DNA of 64,000 bases, from the NCBI GenBank assembly GCA_964347265.1, contig CAYFXV010000003.1:3419-67418 (forward strand). Direction: 5' to 3'. Source of the stretch: CS1-C013 sp964347265. GTDB lineage: Archaea > Aenigmatarchaeota > Aenigmatarchaeia > Aenigmatarchaeales > Aenigmatarchaeaceae. The position numbers and the translations under genes are program-made. Each line of letters opens with the position of its first letter. Within the stretch, counting starts at the first letter, position 1. Of this stretch, positions 33,610 to 41,868 are shown piece after piece. The notes beneath the pieces were generated by a model. It was not told the origin of the DNA. It saw nothing but the letters and a program-made list of their open reading frames with translations, and ran no database searches.

Positions 33610-34619
33610 AGCTTAACACCTTCTACTCCTATTTTAGCTTGAAAAGAATTGAATCCTTTATCTCTATAGATTTTTATCAAATGTTTTGCTTGTTTCTGAT
33701 CTTTAGCTAAAACAATACAGCAACCACCGCCCCATCCTCCAGTTGGCTTTGCTCCTAAAGCTTTATTTTTAATTGCAATTCCGATTATTTTGTCTAATTT
33801 TTCTGTTGAGATATTGAGTTTTTTCAATTCCAAATAATACTCTAGCATTAAATTTCCTATTAATTCCAAGTTTTGCTCTTTCAAAGCATCTAAAGATTGA
33901 AAAGAAATATCATTTAATCTCTCTAATATTTGATCAACGAATTTTTGATTCTCCTCTCTTTGTTCTCTAATATAAGGAACAGTATCGCCTGTTCTAGCTG
34001 GTTCTCCACTATCTACAAAGATCAAAGGAAGTTCAAAATTAATATTAATGAGTTTTATTCCTTCAGATCTTTTATATTGAATATATTCTCCATGAGTTAC
34101 AATTGAATTATCAATACCAGATGGCGTACCGCCATGTGCAATTATATCGCCTTCATAAGCAAATTCTGAGATTTTATTTTTAGATAAACGTTTTCCTAAA
34201 AACTTTGAAACTGCTAAAACAAGTGAAGAAAATAAAGAAGAACTTGAACCCAGGTTCTTAGGAACTTTTGTTTCAATTATGATTTCAAGTGGTTTAAAGC
34301 CATATTTTTTCATCAAGATAGCAATCACAAAAAATAATGCGTTTAATTTATGTTTTTTTCCAATTTCTTTTATTTCATTAAATTTGTTCTCTTTTTTCAA
34401 TTTCTCAATCTTGTCAAAAAATTTGAAAAGTTCATTTTTTGTTAAAGATTTCTTTAAATTCAAATCCTTACTGTTTATCAAAACATTTTTAATATTTGAA
34501 TTAACTGTAATAAAACATCTTTTATCAACACTGGTAGCTATTCCTAATCCATTATAAACTACAGAATGCTCTCCGAATAATATAACTTTACCAGGGGCAG
34601 AAGCTTTAATTTCCTGCAA
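33603..34619 (-). CDS. mvk: mevalonate kinase
   Basis: Phosphorylates mevalonate. KASAPGKVILFGEHSVVYNG is motif 1, PKNLGSSSSLFSS motif 2 and GAKPTGGWGGGCC motif 3 (GAKLTGAGGGG in most members). GGTPSGIDNSIVTHG is the mevalonate kinase signature. The frame is open to ATG 34646, but that gives a 41-base overlap with the upstream gene. TTG 34619, with GGAG 9 bases before, fits the conserved start better. It shares a transcript with the 34606 gene. Confidence 0.9.
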   Translation of the reverse strand: MQEIKASAPGKVILFGEHSVVYNGLGIATSVDKRCFITVNSNIKNVLINSKDLNLKKSLTKNELFKFFDKIEKLKKENKFNEIKEIGKKHKLNALFFVIAILMKKYGFKPLEIIIETKVPKNLGSSSSLFSSLVLAVSKFLGKRLSKNKISEFAYEGDIIAHGGTPSGIDNSIVTHGEYIQYKRSEGIKLININFELPLIFVDSGEPARTGDTVPYIREQREENQKFVDQILERLNDISFQSLDALKEQNLELIGNLMLEYYLELKKLNISTEKLDKIIGIAIKNKALGAKPTGGWGGGCCIVLAKDQKQAKHLIKIYRDKGFNSFQAKIGVEGVKLI

Positions 34620-34914
34620 TTTCTTGGAGCTCCTCTCCACTGACATAGTAGGTGTCTCCTAAACCATTACAATAAGTGCTACCACAATCATGAGACCAAC
34701 ATCTACGTTTTTCTCCTTCATATCTCGTTTTGTTTCCTTCTAAATCAGGTTCTAATCCATCTGTTCCATATCTTCTTCTTAATTCACTTTCAATTTTTTT
34801 ACTAAATTCAGTAAAACCTTCAAAAGGAGAGAACTTTATTGCAACCTCGTCTAAATTTCCTAGAACTTGAATTTTTTCAGAAGTTAATCTGTTTCCCATT
34901 ATTTCTTCAGGCAT
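34606..34914 (-). CDS. unknown small protein at head of the mevalonate kinase unit
   Basis: 102 residues. A charged N-terminal half (QVLGNLDEVAIKFSPFEGFT) leads to RCWSHDCGSTYCNGLGDTYY (about 71-90), with three Cys and one His that could bind zinc. It overlaps the mevalonate kinase start and has the operator at 34953 in its promoter, so it is expressed with mevalonate kinase. I do not recognise it. A regulator or chaperone of the pathway is speculation. Confidence 0.7.
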   Translation of the reverse strand: MPEEIMGNRLTSEKIQVLGNLDEVAIKFSPFEGFTEFSKKIESELRRRYGTDGLEPDLEGNKTRYEGEKRRCWSHDCGSTYCNGLGDTYYVSGEELQEIAGN

Positions 34915-34952
34915 AATAAAGTCTAATGGAGCTTAGATTGAAAATAAATTTG

Positions 34953-34983
34953 TTACCACCAAAAGTGGTAAAAGAAATTTAAA
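34953..34983 (-). promoter_or_regulatory. TATA box and TTACCAC-N5-GTGGTAA operator of the mvk unit
   Basis: Minus-strand TATA TTTAAATTT (34975-34983) followed by TTACCAC (34953-34959) and GTGGTAA (34965-34971). Arms, 5-base spacing and the following ACAAA match the mvaD site. Distance to ATG 34914 is about 40 bases. Confidence 0.7.
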
Positions 34984-35787
34984 TTAAGCTTTGATAACAG
35001 TTCCTAAACCTCTTTCTCCTAATAAAGCTCTTTTAAGAAAACCTTCTTTCTCTCCGTTTATTATCTCAGATTCAATTCCAAATTTTGTCAATACAAACAT
35101 TTGATCAACTTTATGGAGCATTCCACCTGTAATATCAATTCCTGCACTTCCTCCAAGATATTCCCTGACCTGCAGATAATTTTTTGGATTTATTTCTGGT
35201 ATTAATTTCGCATCTGGATATTTGTTAGGATCTTTATCAAAAACACCATCTGTTATTCCTACAAGAATAATTCTTTTAGAATCTAAATCTCTTGATAAAA
35301 AATTTAAAATTTCTTCTGTAGAAATTATAGAACAGCCTCTTCTTACATCTATTACCACATCTCCATATACAACAGGAAGCAAATTGTATCTCAACATCAT
35401 TTTCATAGGTTCCAAATACCAATGTTTGATTATACTTTCTTCTGCTATGACAGATGAAGAAGGATTAAAAGAAATGGCGTTTTCACCAGCTTCTATTAAA
35501 GAATCTACAACAATTCTGTTTAGATTTGCTGCTGCATCTTGAACTGCTGCTATTCCTTTGAAGCTCTCTTTATCTATTACTCCCAAATCTGTTCTGTAAT
35601 CCTTTGCAGGTTTATGGGGAAATGAACCTCCGCCGTGTCCTATAATCAGTTTCAATTTTTCTTTTTCCTGTCTAGCTTCATATATTTCTCCTGCCAATCT
35701 TTTAATAACATCCGGTCTAGTAGTGAATGGTTTAGTTTTATCAGTAATTAAACTTCCGCCTAATTTAAGAAGTATGAGATTCTCCAT
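34984..35787 (-). CDS. isopentenyl phosphate kinase
   Basis: Amino acid kinase fold; phosphorylates isopentenyl phosphate to IPP. LLKLGGSLITDK (6-17) is the ATP site, and IIGHGGGSFPHKPA (about 48-61) contains the IPK-specific His that contacts the substrate phosphate. VVYGDVVID and ILVGITDGVFDKDP are further landmarks, and DITGGMLHKV closes the nucleotide site. 267 residues, normal. Found in archaea using the phosphomevalonate bypass; here it stands beside a PMK-like gene. Confidence 0.93.
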   Translation of the reverse strand: MENLILLKLGGSLITDKTKPFTTRPDVIKRLAGEIYEARQEKEKLKLIIGHGGGSFPHKPAKDYRTDLGVIDKESFKGIAAVQDAAANLNRIVVDSLIEAGENAISFNPSSSVIAEESIIKHWYLEPMKMMLRYNLLPVVYGDVVIDVRRGCSIISTEEILNFLSRDLDSKRIILVGITDGVFDKDPNKYPDAKLIPEINPKNYLQVREYLGGSAGIDITGGMLHKVDQMFVLTKFGIESEIINGEKEGFLKRALLGERGLGTVIKA

Positions 35788-35823
35788 AATATTACTTTAT
35801 TAGTATTTTAAAAAATAAGTTTC

Positions 35824-36009
35824 TTAATCCCATCGGGCTTCTGATACTGAATTTTTATATTTCTCAAAAATTTCTTCTCTTCTGGGATCAGAAGGGTCTA
35901 AACTATTATATTCGATCGCTAATCTATTCATTTCTTGATCAGCATAACCTACACGCAATGGCCATGGAGTTACAATTAACTTATCAGGTAATTTTTTTTC
36001 TTTAGGCAT
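35824..36009 (-). CDS. 61-residue hypothetical protein
   Basis: Basic start MPKEKKLPDKLIV, then TPWPLRVGYADQEMNRLA and a charged helical end. ATG 36009 has GTGAT 4 bases upstream, the pattern used across this genome. No family recognised. It lies between IPK and GGPP synthase on the same strand. Confidence 0.55.
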   Translation of the reverse strand: MPKEKKLPDKLIVTPWPLRVGYADQEMNRLAIEYNSLDPSDPRREEIFEKYKNSVSEARWD

Positions 36010-36058
36010 AATATCACTTATTACTATTTAGTTATAAATATTTTTAAAGCTATCCTTT

Positions 36059-37135
36059 TTATATCTTTCTCTCAACCAGGTAATCAGCAAAAGCTTTTAG
36101 CTTTCTTTTAGCATCTGATTCTGGAAGTAATTTATCAACTCCTTTCCATGCTTCTCTTATCATCTTCCTAGATTTTTCTTTTGCATATTCTACAGAATTG
36201 TATTTCTTAATTATTGCTATTGCCTCGTCTCTTAAATCCTGATCAGTTGTGTGCATGTCAAGAATTTCTAATAATCTTTTTCTATCTTTTTCATTTGCTT
36301 TTCGTAAACTTCTTATAACTGGCAAACTTCTTTTTCCCTCAGTTATATCTTCTCCCAAACCTTTTTTATCAGTGAATTCTCCTTCAACCAAATTCAAGAC
36401 ATCATCCTGTATCTGAAATGCAATTCCAATTGTTTCAGCATAATTTCCTATTTTTTCTGTTAACTCATCATCTGCACCTGAAAGTATTGCAGCAATTTTA
36501 GCTGACATCCTAGCCAAAGTTCCTGTTTTGAATGCGCACATCTGCAAATATTCTTCTTCAGTTAAATTATCTGCATTACACATTCCATTGTGCCATGCTA
36601 TATCCATTGCTTGGCCTAAACTCAGGTTTGTCATTTCTCTAATATAAGTCTCATGAACTTTAAGCAGAGTTTCTGAATCAAATTTATCTCTATGTTTAAG
36701 CAAAGGTAACATTGGGAGGTAGTACATCATATTTCCAGTATTAATAGTTACATCTAAACCATAAATTTTGTAAGTGCATGGTTTGCCTCTTCTTAGTTCA
36801 CTTCTGTCTTCAATATCATCTATAAATAATGTCCCATTGTGAATGATCTCTGGTATTACAACAAAATCAAAAACTTTATCCTTATCTCCTCCTAAAGCTT
36901 CAACAGTTAACAAAAATAAACTTGGTCTCCATCTTTTTCCACCCCTGTCCAAGAATTCCCATATAGGTTCGGTGATGGTTTTGTTTACACAATCTAGATT
37001 GAACTTATACTTAGGTTCTCCAAAAACAAATTTCATGAAATCCATGTCAAATTTTTTAGGAATCCACCTTTCAATTCTTTTGTCTATGGTAGGTTTTTTT
37101 TCTGCTAATAGTTTTTTAATATCAATCTCAGACAT
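36059..37135 (-). CDS. polyprenyl synthetase, probably geranylgeranyl-diphosphate synthase
   Basis: Condenses DMAPP with IPP units to make the C20 chain of archaeal lipids. First Asp-rich motif: FIDDIEDRSELRRGKP; second: AFQIQDDVLNLVEGEFTDKKG. GGKRWRPSLFLL near the start and GQAMDIAWH are family landmarks. 358 residues. Product length cannot be read off reliably. I chose ATG 37135 over GTG 37147, since GTGGT there is the ribosome binding site. Its promoter has TTTATAAAC and an ACTTA-TTT-TAAGT repeat. Confidence 0.9.
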   Translation of the reverse strand: MSEIDIKKLLAEKKPTIDKRIERWIPKKFDMDFMKFVFGEPKYKFNLDCVNKTITEPIWEFLDRGGKRWRPSLFLLTVEALGGDKDKVFDFVVIPEIIHNGTLFIDDIEDRSELRRGKPCTYKIYGLDVTINTGNMMYYLPMLPLLKHRDKFDSETLLKVHETYIREMTNLSLGQAMDIAWHNGMCNADNLTEEEYLQMCAFKTGTLARMSAKIAAILSGADDELTEKIGNYAETIGIAFQIQDDVLNLVEGEFTDKKGLGEDITEGKRSLPVIRSLRKANEKDRKRLLEILDMHTTDQDLRDEAIAIIKKYNSVEYAKEKSRKMIREAWKGVDKLLPESDAKRKLKAFADYLVERKI

Positions 37136-37219
37136 TTTTACAACCACTTAAAAATTAACTTATTTTAAGTAGATAACTGATGTTTATAAATGTTATATGT
37201 CTATTCGACAATAAGTTAA

Positions 37220-37987
37220 TCATTTTCTAAAAGGTTCTGCACGTTTCCACAAAAATTCATAATAGGATTTTACCAAATTTATTAAGGCTGGGTTATTCGA
37301 CCATATGAATTCAGAGTCATGTTCATTATCTACTCTTAAACAAATTTCTTTGTCATCAACTAAGCAAATACGTGGTTGAATTTTCAGTGGCATCATTTTT
37401 ATTTTAACATTGTGTGAAGAATACCACTCTGCTCTTGCTGAATTTAGTTTTTTAAGTCCATTTGTTATACTTAATAATCTAACATCAATTCCTCTTTTGG
37501 CAGTATTTATGATTTGTTGATCCAAATCTGGAATCCTAGAAAATTCCTTGGTCATGCCGTAAGCATAATTTCTTGCATTTTTTAACATGATTGAAACTTT
37601 TTCCAAAAAATTCTTTTTGCCTTGACATATCCATATGCTTCCCAAAGGTTGTTGTTTTGTGGTTCTTTTTTTAATTTTTTTCAAAACTTCTCCTGCTTTT
37701 TTTTCTAAAGTATTAACATTTTCCTTTTTTTTCTTAATTATTTTTTTCACAATATGAGAAGCATCTAAAACTTTGTATTTTTTATATTTACCATTTAAAG
37801 AAATTTCTAGTATTGATTTTGATTCAAGTTTGTTTAATATTTCATAAACTTTGGAATATGGAATTTCAGTATTTTTACTTATATCTGAAGCTGTTAATGG
37901 TCCTTTTGTAGATAAAACTAAAAAAACCCTTGCCTCATAATCACTAAATCCAAATTCAATTAAATCGTTAACAAGATTTTTATCCAT
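37220..37987 (-). CDS. TrmB-family transcriptional regulator
   Basis: N-terminal winged helix: LIEFGFSDYEARVFLVLSTK, TASDISKNTEIPYSKVYEIL and LESKSILEI. A coiled-coil follows, then a PLD-like effector domain (about 110-250) with WYSSHNVKIKMMP and ICLVDDKEICLRVD, as in TrmB-like proteins without the sugar-binding part. It lies just upstream of GGPP synthase and is a candidate regulator of the isoprenoid genes, by position only. Confidence 0.88.
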   Translation of the reverse strand: MDKNLVNDLIEFGFSDYEARVFLVLSTKGPLTASDISKNTEIPYSKVYEILNKLESKSILEISLNGKYKKYKVLDASHIVKKIIKKKKENVNTLEKKAGEVLKKIKKRTTKQQPLGSIWICQGKKNFLEKVSIMLKNARNYAYGMTKEFSRIPDLDQQIINTAKRGIDVRLLSITNGLKKLNSARAEWYSSHNVKIKMMPLKIQPRICLVDDKEICLRVDNEHDSEFIWSNNPALINLVKSYYEFLWKRAEPFRK

Positions 37988-37989
37988 AT

Positions 37990-38817
37990 TTATCCTCTCC
38001 TTACTAAAGGTGTTACAACATTAAGATTGGTTATTGGAAGTGGTACTTCTCTTGCATCAGTATTTAAGAATTTTTTAAATTCTTTTGCTAAATCTTTTCT
38101 ATCAATGTATTTTACATTTCCTTCTACGCGTCCAATTTGATATGCAGTTGCAGGTCCTCTCAAAAGATATGAAGCTGTTGGATATCTTAAGAAAGGTAAA
38201 TCAGTTAGTTTCTTATCTCCAGCCCCACAAGAAAGTTTATCAAATTTATTAAAAATAAATTCTCTAGTTTCATTAGCCCTTTCTTCAGCATCCCATAAAG
38301 GTTCTATTATATCACCTGTAAAATAACCTCTTCCATCAGTTCCTAATACAGTTCCATGAACTTCAATTTCTACATTAGGTATATGCTGAGCTATTTTATT
38401 TTTAACATATAACTTTGCAGCACTTTCTTCACCGCCTGTAAAAATTTTAAATTTTGCTGCTGGAACTTTTTGAAGAATTTTCAAAAAATTTTTTGTTGGT
38501 TTATCTAATTCTGTTTCTTTCACCACTTTAAGCGTAGCACTATGCCAATCAAAAGTTCTTACAGCAAAATCACATAAATTTTGAGTTATTTCTTCTATTG
38601 TATTTCTATATCCAATTCCAGTTTTTTCTAAACTGTTCAAAACTTCTCTTAAGAGACATTTATATCTACCATATTTTCCACTTCTATCTAGGTAATCTAT
38701 ATTGGCTACAGAAAGATTCTTATATTTAGGATTAACTAAAGTACCATCAAAATCAAAGACCCCATGCAGTTTATTTCTATTATAATTTAGGATATCAATA
38801 ACTTTAAATTCCCACAT
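37990..38817 (-). CDS. HAD-superfamily phosphatase-like protein
   Basis: 275 residues. HAD motif I is HGVFDFDGTLVNP (about 18-30), motif II FKIFTGGEE, and motif IV LSCGAGDKKLTDLPFL. The order and cap-like insertion of about 100 residues fit a C1-cap phosphatase of the SerB type. Substrate unknown. ATG 38817 has GTGGT upstream; its end is 3 bases before the TrmB start, so the two are probably co-transcribed. Confidence 0.82.
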   Translation of the reverse strand: MWEFKVIDILNYNRNKLHGVFDFDGTLVNPKYKNLSVANIDYLDRSGKYGRYKCLLREVLNSLEKTGIGYRNTIEEITQNLCDFAVRTFDWHSATLKVVKETELDKPTKNFLKILQKVPAAKFKIFTGGEESAAKLYVKNKIAQHIPNVEIEVHGTVLGTDGRGYFTGDIIEPLWDAEERANETREFIFNKFDKLSCGAGDKKLTDLPFLRYPTASYLLRGPATAYQIGRVEGNVKYIDRKDLAKEFKKFLNTDAREVPLPITNLNVVTPLVRRG

Positions 38818-38888
38818 ATTTTACCACTTACAAATAGTTATAAACTAATCTTTAAAAAGCTTATTTCTTTTTAAAAATAACATATTTT

Positions 38889-39995
38889 ATGAAATTCAGA
38901 AAAATCCAAGAAGGAAAGATAAATTTTTATGTTCCTAAAGGAAGAATCTACGATGCTCCTGTATTTTTCAATCCAGAAGCGGAGTTAACCAGGGACATCT
39001 CAATTTCAGCAATCCAGGTCTTTCAAAAACAATTCAAAAACAAAATAACAATCTGTGATGCATTAGCAGGAACAGGAATAAGAGGCTTAAGATATGCAAA
39101 AGAAATAACAGGAATTAAAAAAGTCATTTTAAATGATAAAAACCCGAAAGCAGTAAAACTAATAAAGAAAAACATCAGAGAAAACAAGCTTTCTAGAAAA
39201 TGCATATCAAGTAAAGAAGATGCAAACATATTATTAAGAAAGAATGTTTTTGTTGTAATTGATTTAGATCCTTTTGGTTCTCCTAATATTTTCATGGATT
39301 CTGCTGCAAGATCTATTTATCATAAAGGATTTTTATGCGTAACAGCAACTGATCAATCAGCTTTAGCAGGAACTTATCCAGAATCTTGTTTAAGAAAATA
39401 TGGAATAAAATCAATTAAAACTGAATTTTATAATGAATTGGGAGTTAGAATCTTGATTTCTTTTATAATATTAAATCTAGCAAGATATGACAGAGCTTTC
39501 ATACCTTTGTTATCTTTTTCTACAAAGCATTATTACAGAGTTTTTGGAAGAGTTGAACATGCAGGAAAAATAGCAAATCTGTTAAAAGATTTTGGTTATG
39601 TTAATTATTGTCCCAAATGTTTGGAAAGAAAGATTGGAAATATTGAAAAAATTGATAGTAAAAAGCATGTTTTTGAAAATTGTGGTTTGATTTATTTAGG
39701 AAAAATATTAAATAAAAAATTCTGCAAAAAAGTCTTAGCTGATATAAGAAAAAGGGATTTTAGATTGAAAAAAGACGAGGAAAAATTATTAAAAATGTTA
39801 ATAGAAGAAGCTGAAATGCCTGCTTTTTATTATGATTTGCATTCTTTGGCTAAAAAATTAAAAACAAATATTCCTAAAACGGAAGTTTTAATTAAAAAAC
39901 TTAAAAAAAGGGGTTTTAAAGCATCAAGAACTCATTTTTGCTCAACTGCAGTAAAAACTGATGCTGGTTATAAGAAGTTTTGTAAATTAACATAG
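38889..39995 (+). CDS. trm1: tRNA (guanine(26)-N2) dimethyltransferase
   Basis: Methylates G26 of many tRNAs using SAM. 368 residues: VFFNPEAELTRDISISAIQVF, the SAM site CDALAGTGIRGLRYA (about 56-70), the family motif IDLDPFGSPNIFMDSA, TATDQSALAGTYP, a zinc-binding NYCPKCLERK segment, and a C-terminal winged part. Fits the several tRNA genes here. Divergent from the HAD gene. Confidence 0.95.
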   Translation: MKFRKIQEGKINFYVPKGRIYDAPVFFNPEAELTRDISISAIQVFQKQFKNKITICDALAGTGIRGLRYAKEITGIKKVILNDKNPKAVKLIKKNIRENKLSRKCISSKEDANILLRKNVFVVIDLDPFGSPNIFMDSAARSIYHKGFLCVTATDQSALAGTYPESCLRKYGIKSIKTEFYNELGVRILISFIILNLARYDRAFIPLLSFSTKHYYRVFGRVEHAGKIANLLKDFGYVNYCPKCLERKIGNIEKIDSKKHVFENCGLIYLGKILNKKFCKKVLADIRKRDFRLKKDEEKLLKMLIEEAEMPAFYYDLHSLAKKLKTNIPKTEVLIKKLKKRGFKASRTHFCSTAVKTDAGYKKFCKLT

Positions 39996-39999
39996 TTCT

Positions 40000-40206
40000 C
40001 TATTTTGCTGTAAAATGAACCTTTTTTCTATTTTTTAGTCTATTAAAAATAGGACAATTTCCCACTTTAGTCCAAAAGCACAAAGGCCCTAAACAAGTTT
40101 TGGTTCCTTTGTAATAAAAACAAGTCTTAACAGTATCCCTAATTCTTATTACAGTAGGTCTTTGAGGTTTTAGTTTTCTAAACACGAAATCACCCTGAGG
40201 AAACAT
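40000..40206 (-). CDS. small basic Cys-containing protein
   Basis: 68 residues: GDFVFRKLKPQRPTVIRIRD, then TCFYYKGTKTCLGPLCFWTK, GNCPIFNRLKNRKK. Four cysteines and many Arg/Lys suggest a small zinc or RNA-binding protein. ATG 40206 has GTGAT upstream. It converges with trm1, 4 bases apart. Unknown family. Confidence 0.6.
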   Translation of the reverse strand: MFPQGDFVFRKLKPQRPTVIRIRDTVKTCFYYKGTKTCLGPLCFWTKVGNCPIFNRLKNRKKVHFTAK

Positions 40207-40283
40207 AATAAATCACTTTATCACTTATCCGTAATGAATATATAGATAGAAAGATTTATAAAACTATCGTTCAGTAGTAAAAA

Positions 40284-40556
40284 CTAAAAAGAAATTAAAA
40301 ACCTTTTTAAATCAATTTTGCCTTGTTTTATTTCTATTCCTTCTTTTTTAAGCAATTTAATATGCTTGCTAACTACTCTTCCATCAGAGTATACAACTCT
40401 ATAACAAGGATATTTTTCTGGAAAAGGATTCTTACTTAAAAATCTTCCAGCAGTTCTTGGATGAATTCTTAGCTTTTTGGCAACAATCTTATATGTAGTA
40501 ACCTTACCTTTAGGAATTTTTGTTAATAGAATTTGCAGTTCTCTCATTTTATCCAT
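40284..40556 (-). CDS. methylated-DNA alkyltransferase domain protein (MGMT/ATL-like)
   Basis: 90 residues, the C-terminal DNA-binding/active domain alone. IPKGKVTTYKIVAKKLRIHP is the helix-turn-helix with Arg finger region, and YPCYRVVYSDG holds the active Cys where the family has PCHRV. Tyr replaces His, which in other proteins lowers Cys reactivity, so it may flag damage rather than repair it. It begins at the stop of DUF655 (ATG 40556, stop 40557) in the same operon. Confidence 0.85.
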   Translation of the reverse strand: MDKMRELQILLTKIPKGKVTTYKIVAKKLRIHPRTAGRFLSKNPFPEKYPCYRVVYSDGRVVSKHIKLLKKEGIEIKQGKIDLKRFLISF

Positions 40557-41117
40557 TTAGAATCTCCTAACAGGTCCAGCAACAAATAATCTATATCTAA
40601 TATTATTCCCTTCTAATTCTTCCATAATTCTTTTAATAACAGCACTTTTAGGATCTGGCATTAATTTTATTCTTTTCTTAATATCTTCAAAACTCTTAAA
40701 TTCTCCATTCTTCCTCTCTTTTATTACATCCCACATATGCTTCTTGCCAACTCCAGGTAATAGCTCTAATTGGTGTAATCTTGTGGATATTGGACGTGCA
40801 TTATTAAAGAAATTAACAAATCTCTTCTCATTGTCTTTAACTAATTTTTCAACTAAAAAAGGCAATTCTGACTTAGCAAAGCTTGTTAGGTCTTTAACAG
40901 TTATTCTTCTCTTAATATGATCAATATGGTCTCTTTTTGAGTTTCCAATGTAAACTGTATCATTGGGTTTTAATGTAACATCTCTTTTAACCACAACCTC
41001 TAAAAGAGAGAAATGTTTGATGCCTAAAACTTGGGCTAGTGGTTCCTGCCTACCACTAGCATGCCCTCTTGGAAGGAAATCCAATACTATAACGTTTTCA
41101 TCTTTTAGAATTGGCAT
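40557..41117 (-). CDS. DUF655 protein, predicted RNA/DNA-binding with HhH
   Basis: 186 residues: VIVLDFLPRGHASGRQEPLA start is the family signature, IGNSKRDHIDHIKRRI follows, and LELLPGVGKKHMWDVIKERK (about 118-137) is a helix-hairpin-helix. The family regularly sits next to rpoF and ribosomal genes in archaea, as here, and is presumed to act on RNA. ATG 41117. Specific role unproven. Confidence 0.9.
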   Translation of the reverse strand: MPILKDENVIVLDFLPRGHASGRQEPLAQVLGIKHFSLLEVVVKRDVTLKPNDTVYIGNSKRDHIDHIKRRITVKDLTSFAKSELPFLVEKLVKDNEKRFVNFFNNARPISTRLHQLELLPGVGKKHMWDVIKERKNGEFKSFEDIKKRIKLMPDPKSAVIKRIMEELEGNNIRYRLFVAGPVRRF

Positions 41118-41126
41118 AAGCCATCA

Positions 41127-41456
41127 CTATTTAGAATATTTTTTAACTATTTCCAGTATTTTTTTAATTTCCTTATCTTTTAGACTAAATTTCTCCCTTG
41201 CAAATATCATTCTTAATTCATCTGGAGTTTTGGGGGTTAGATCAAGGATTTTAACCATAGTCTCATCAGACATTCTAAGAACTTGTGACAATTCTTCTAA
41301 AAACTTCTTAGCATCAGAAGCAGATATTTTAGAAAATTTATTTAAATGATCTAAAGCAAGTTTTTGCTCATAACTTAGCTCTTTTTTCTTCTCACGACTA
41401 AGCATAATCTTCTTTGCTTCAGACATTCCTGTTGGTTTTACTTTTATTACCTTCAT
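41127..41456 (-). CDS. rpoF: DNA-directed RNA polymerase subunit F (Rpb4)
   Basis: 109 residues: KKIMLSREKKKELSYEQKLA, then DHLNKFSKISASDAKKFLEE and DLTPKTPDELRMIFAREKF, the conserved RpoF core. It pairs with RpoE (Rpb7) to form the polymerase stalk that binds nascent RNA. RpoE is not in the window. The order S26e-rpoF-DUF655 is a close variant of the common archaeal L21e-rpoF-DUF655 arrangement. Confidence 0.92.
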   Translation of the reverse strand: MKVIKVKPTGMSEAKKIMLSREKKKELSYEQKLALDHLNKFSKISASDAKKFLEELSQVLRMSDETMVKILDLTPKTPDELRMIFAREKFSLKDKEIKKILEIVKKYSK

Positions 41457-41505
41457 AATTATCTTATTAAAGTTAGAGACCGAAGTTTTTAAATATTAGA
41501 GTAAG

Positions 41506-41790
41506 TCATTTTCTTAGGTGTTTTTTTCTAACACTCTTTCCGGGTTTAACAACTCTTCTAAATCTAGCACAGCTTGGACAAACATATATTTTTCTGCTAA
41601 ACATGTGAACATTATATCTTTTGATTTGTTTTCTTAATACTGGGTCAGATATTCTAAATCCTTTATGTTTTATAAAAGCTTTCCATCGAGGAACACTTTT
41701 TCCACAAAAACCACATTTAACAAAACCTTCTTTCCCTCTTCTTTTAGTATGGGCATAAGATCTTTTGTATGGTGCTGTGCTTATTGGCAA
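41506..41790 (-). CDS. rps26e: 30S ribosomal protein S26e
   Basis: 94 residues. EGFVKCGFCGKSVPRWKAF and KIYVCPSCARFRRVV give the two Cys pairs of the S26e zinc site, with ISDPVLRKQIKRYNV between and a basic tail. S26e is patchy in archaea. I chose TTG 41790: GAGGTGAT is its ribosome binding site, so the GTG at 41799 is not the start. It heads the rpoF operon and is divergent from rtcB. Confidence 0.75.
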   Translation of the reverse strand: MPISTAPYKRSYAHTKRRGKEGFVKCGFCGKSVPRWKAFIKHKGFRISDPVLRKQIKRYNVHMFSRKIYVCPSCARFRRVVKPGKSVRKKHLRK

Positions 41791-41868
41791 GAAAATCACC
41801 TCTATATTAATAGCATAATAGACTTTATAAAAGTAAAATTTAAAATCTTTAAAAAGAATGAAGAAAAA

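Noticed and set aside
37158..37170. ACTTA-TTT-TAAGT at the GGPP synthase promoter as another copy of the mevalonate operator
   Set aside because: Sequence and spacing differ from TTACCAC-N5-GTGGTAA; AT-rich palindromes this short are expected by chance.
41665..41868. Longer N-terminus for RtcB
   Set aside because: This part is antisense to S26e and does not resemble RtcB; family similarity begins right after ATG 41869.
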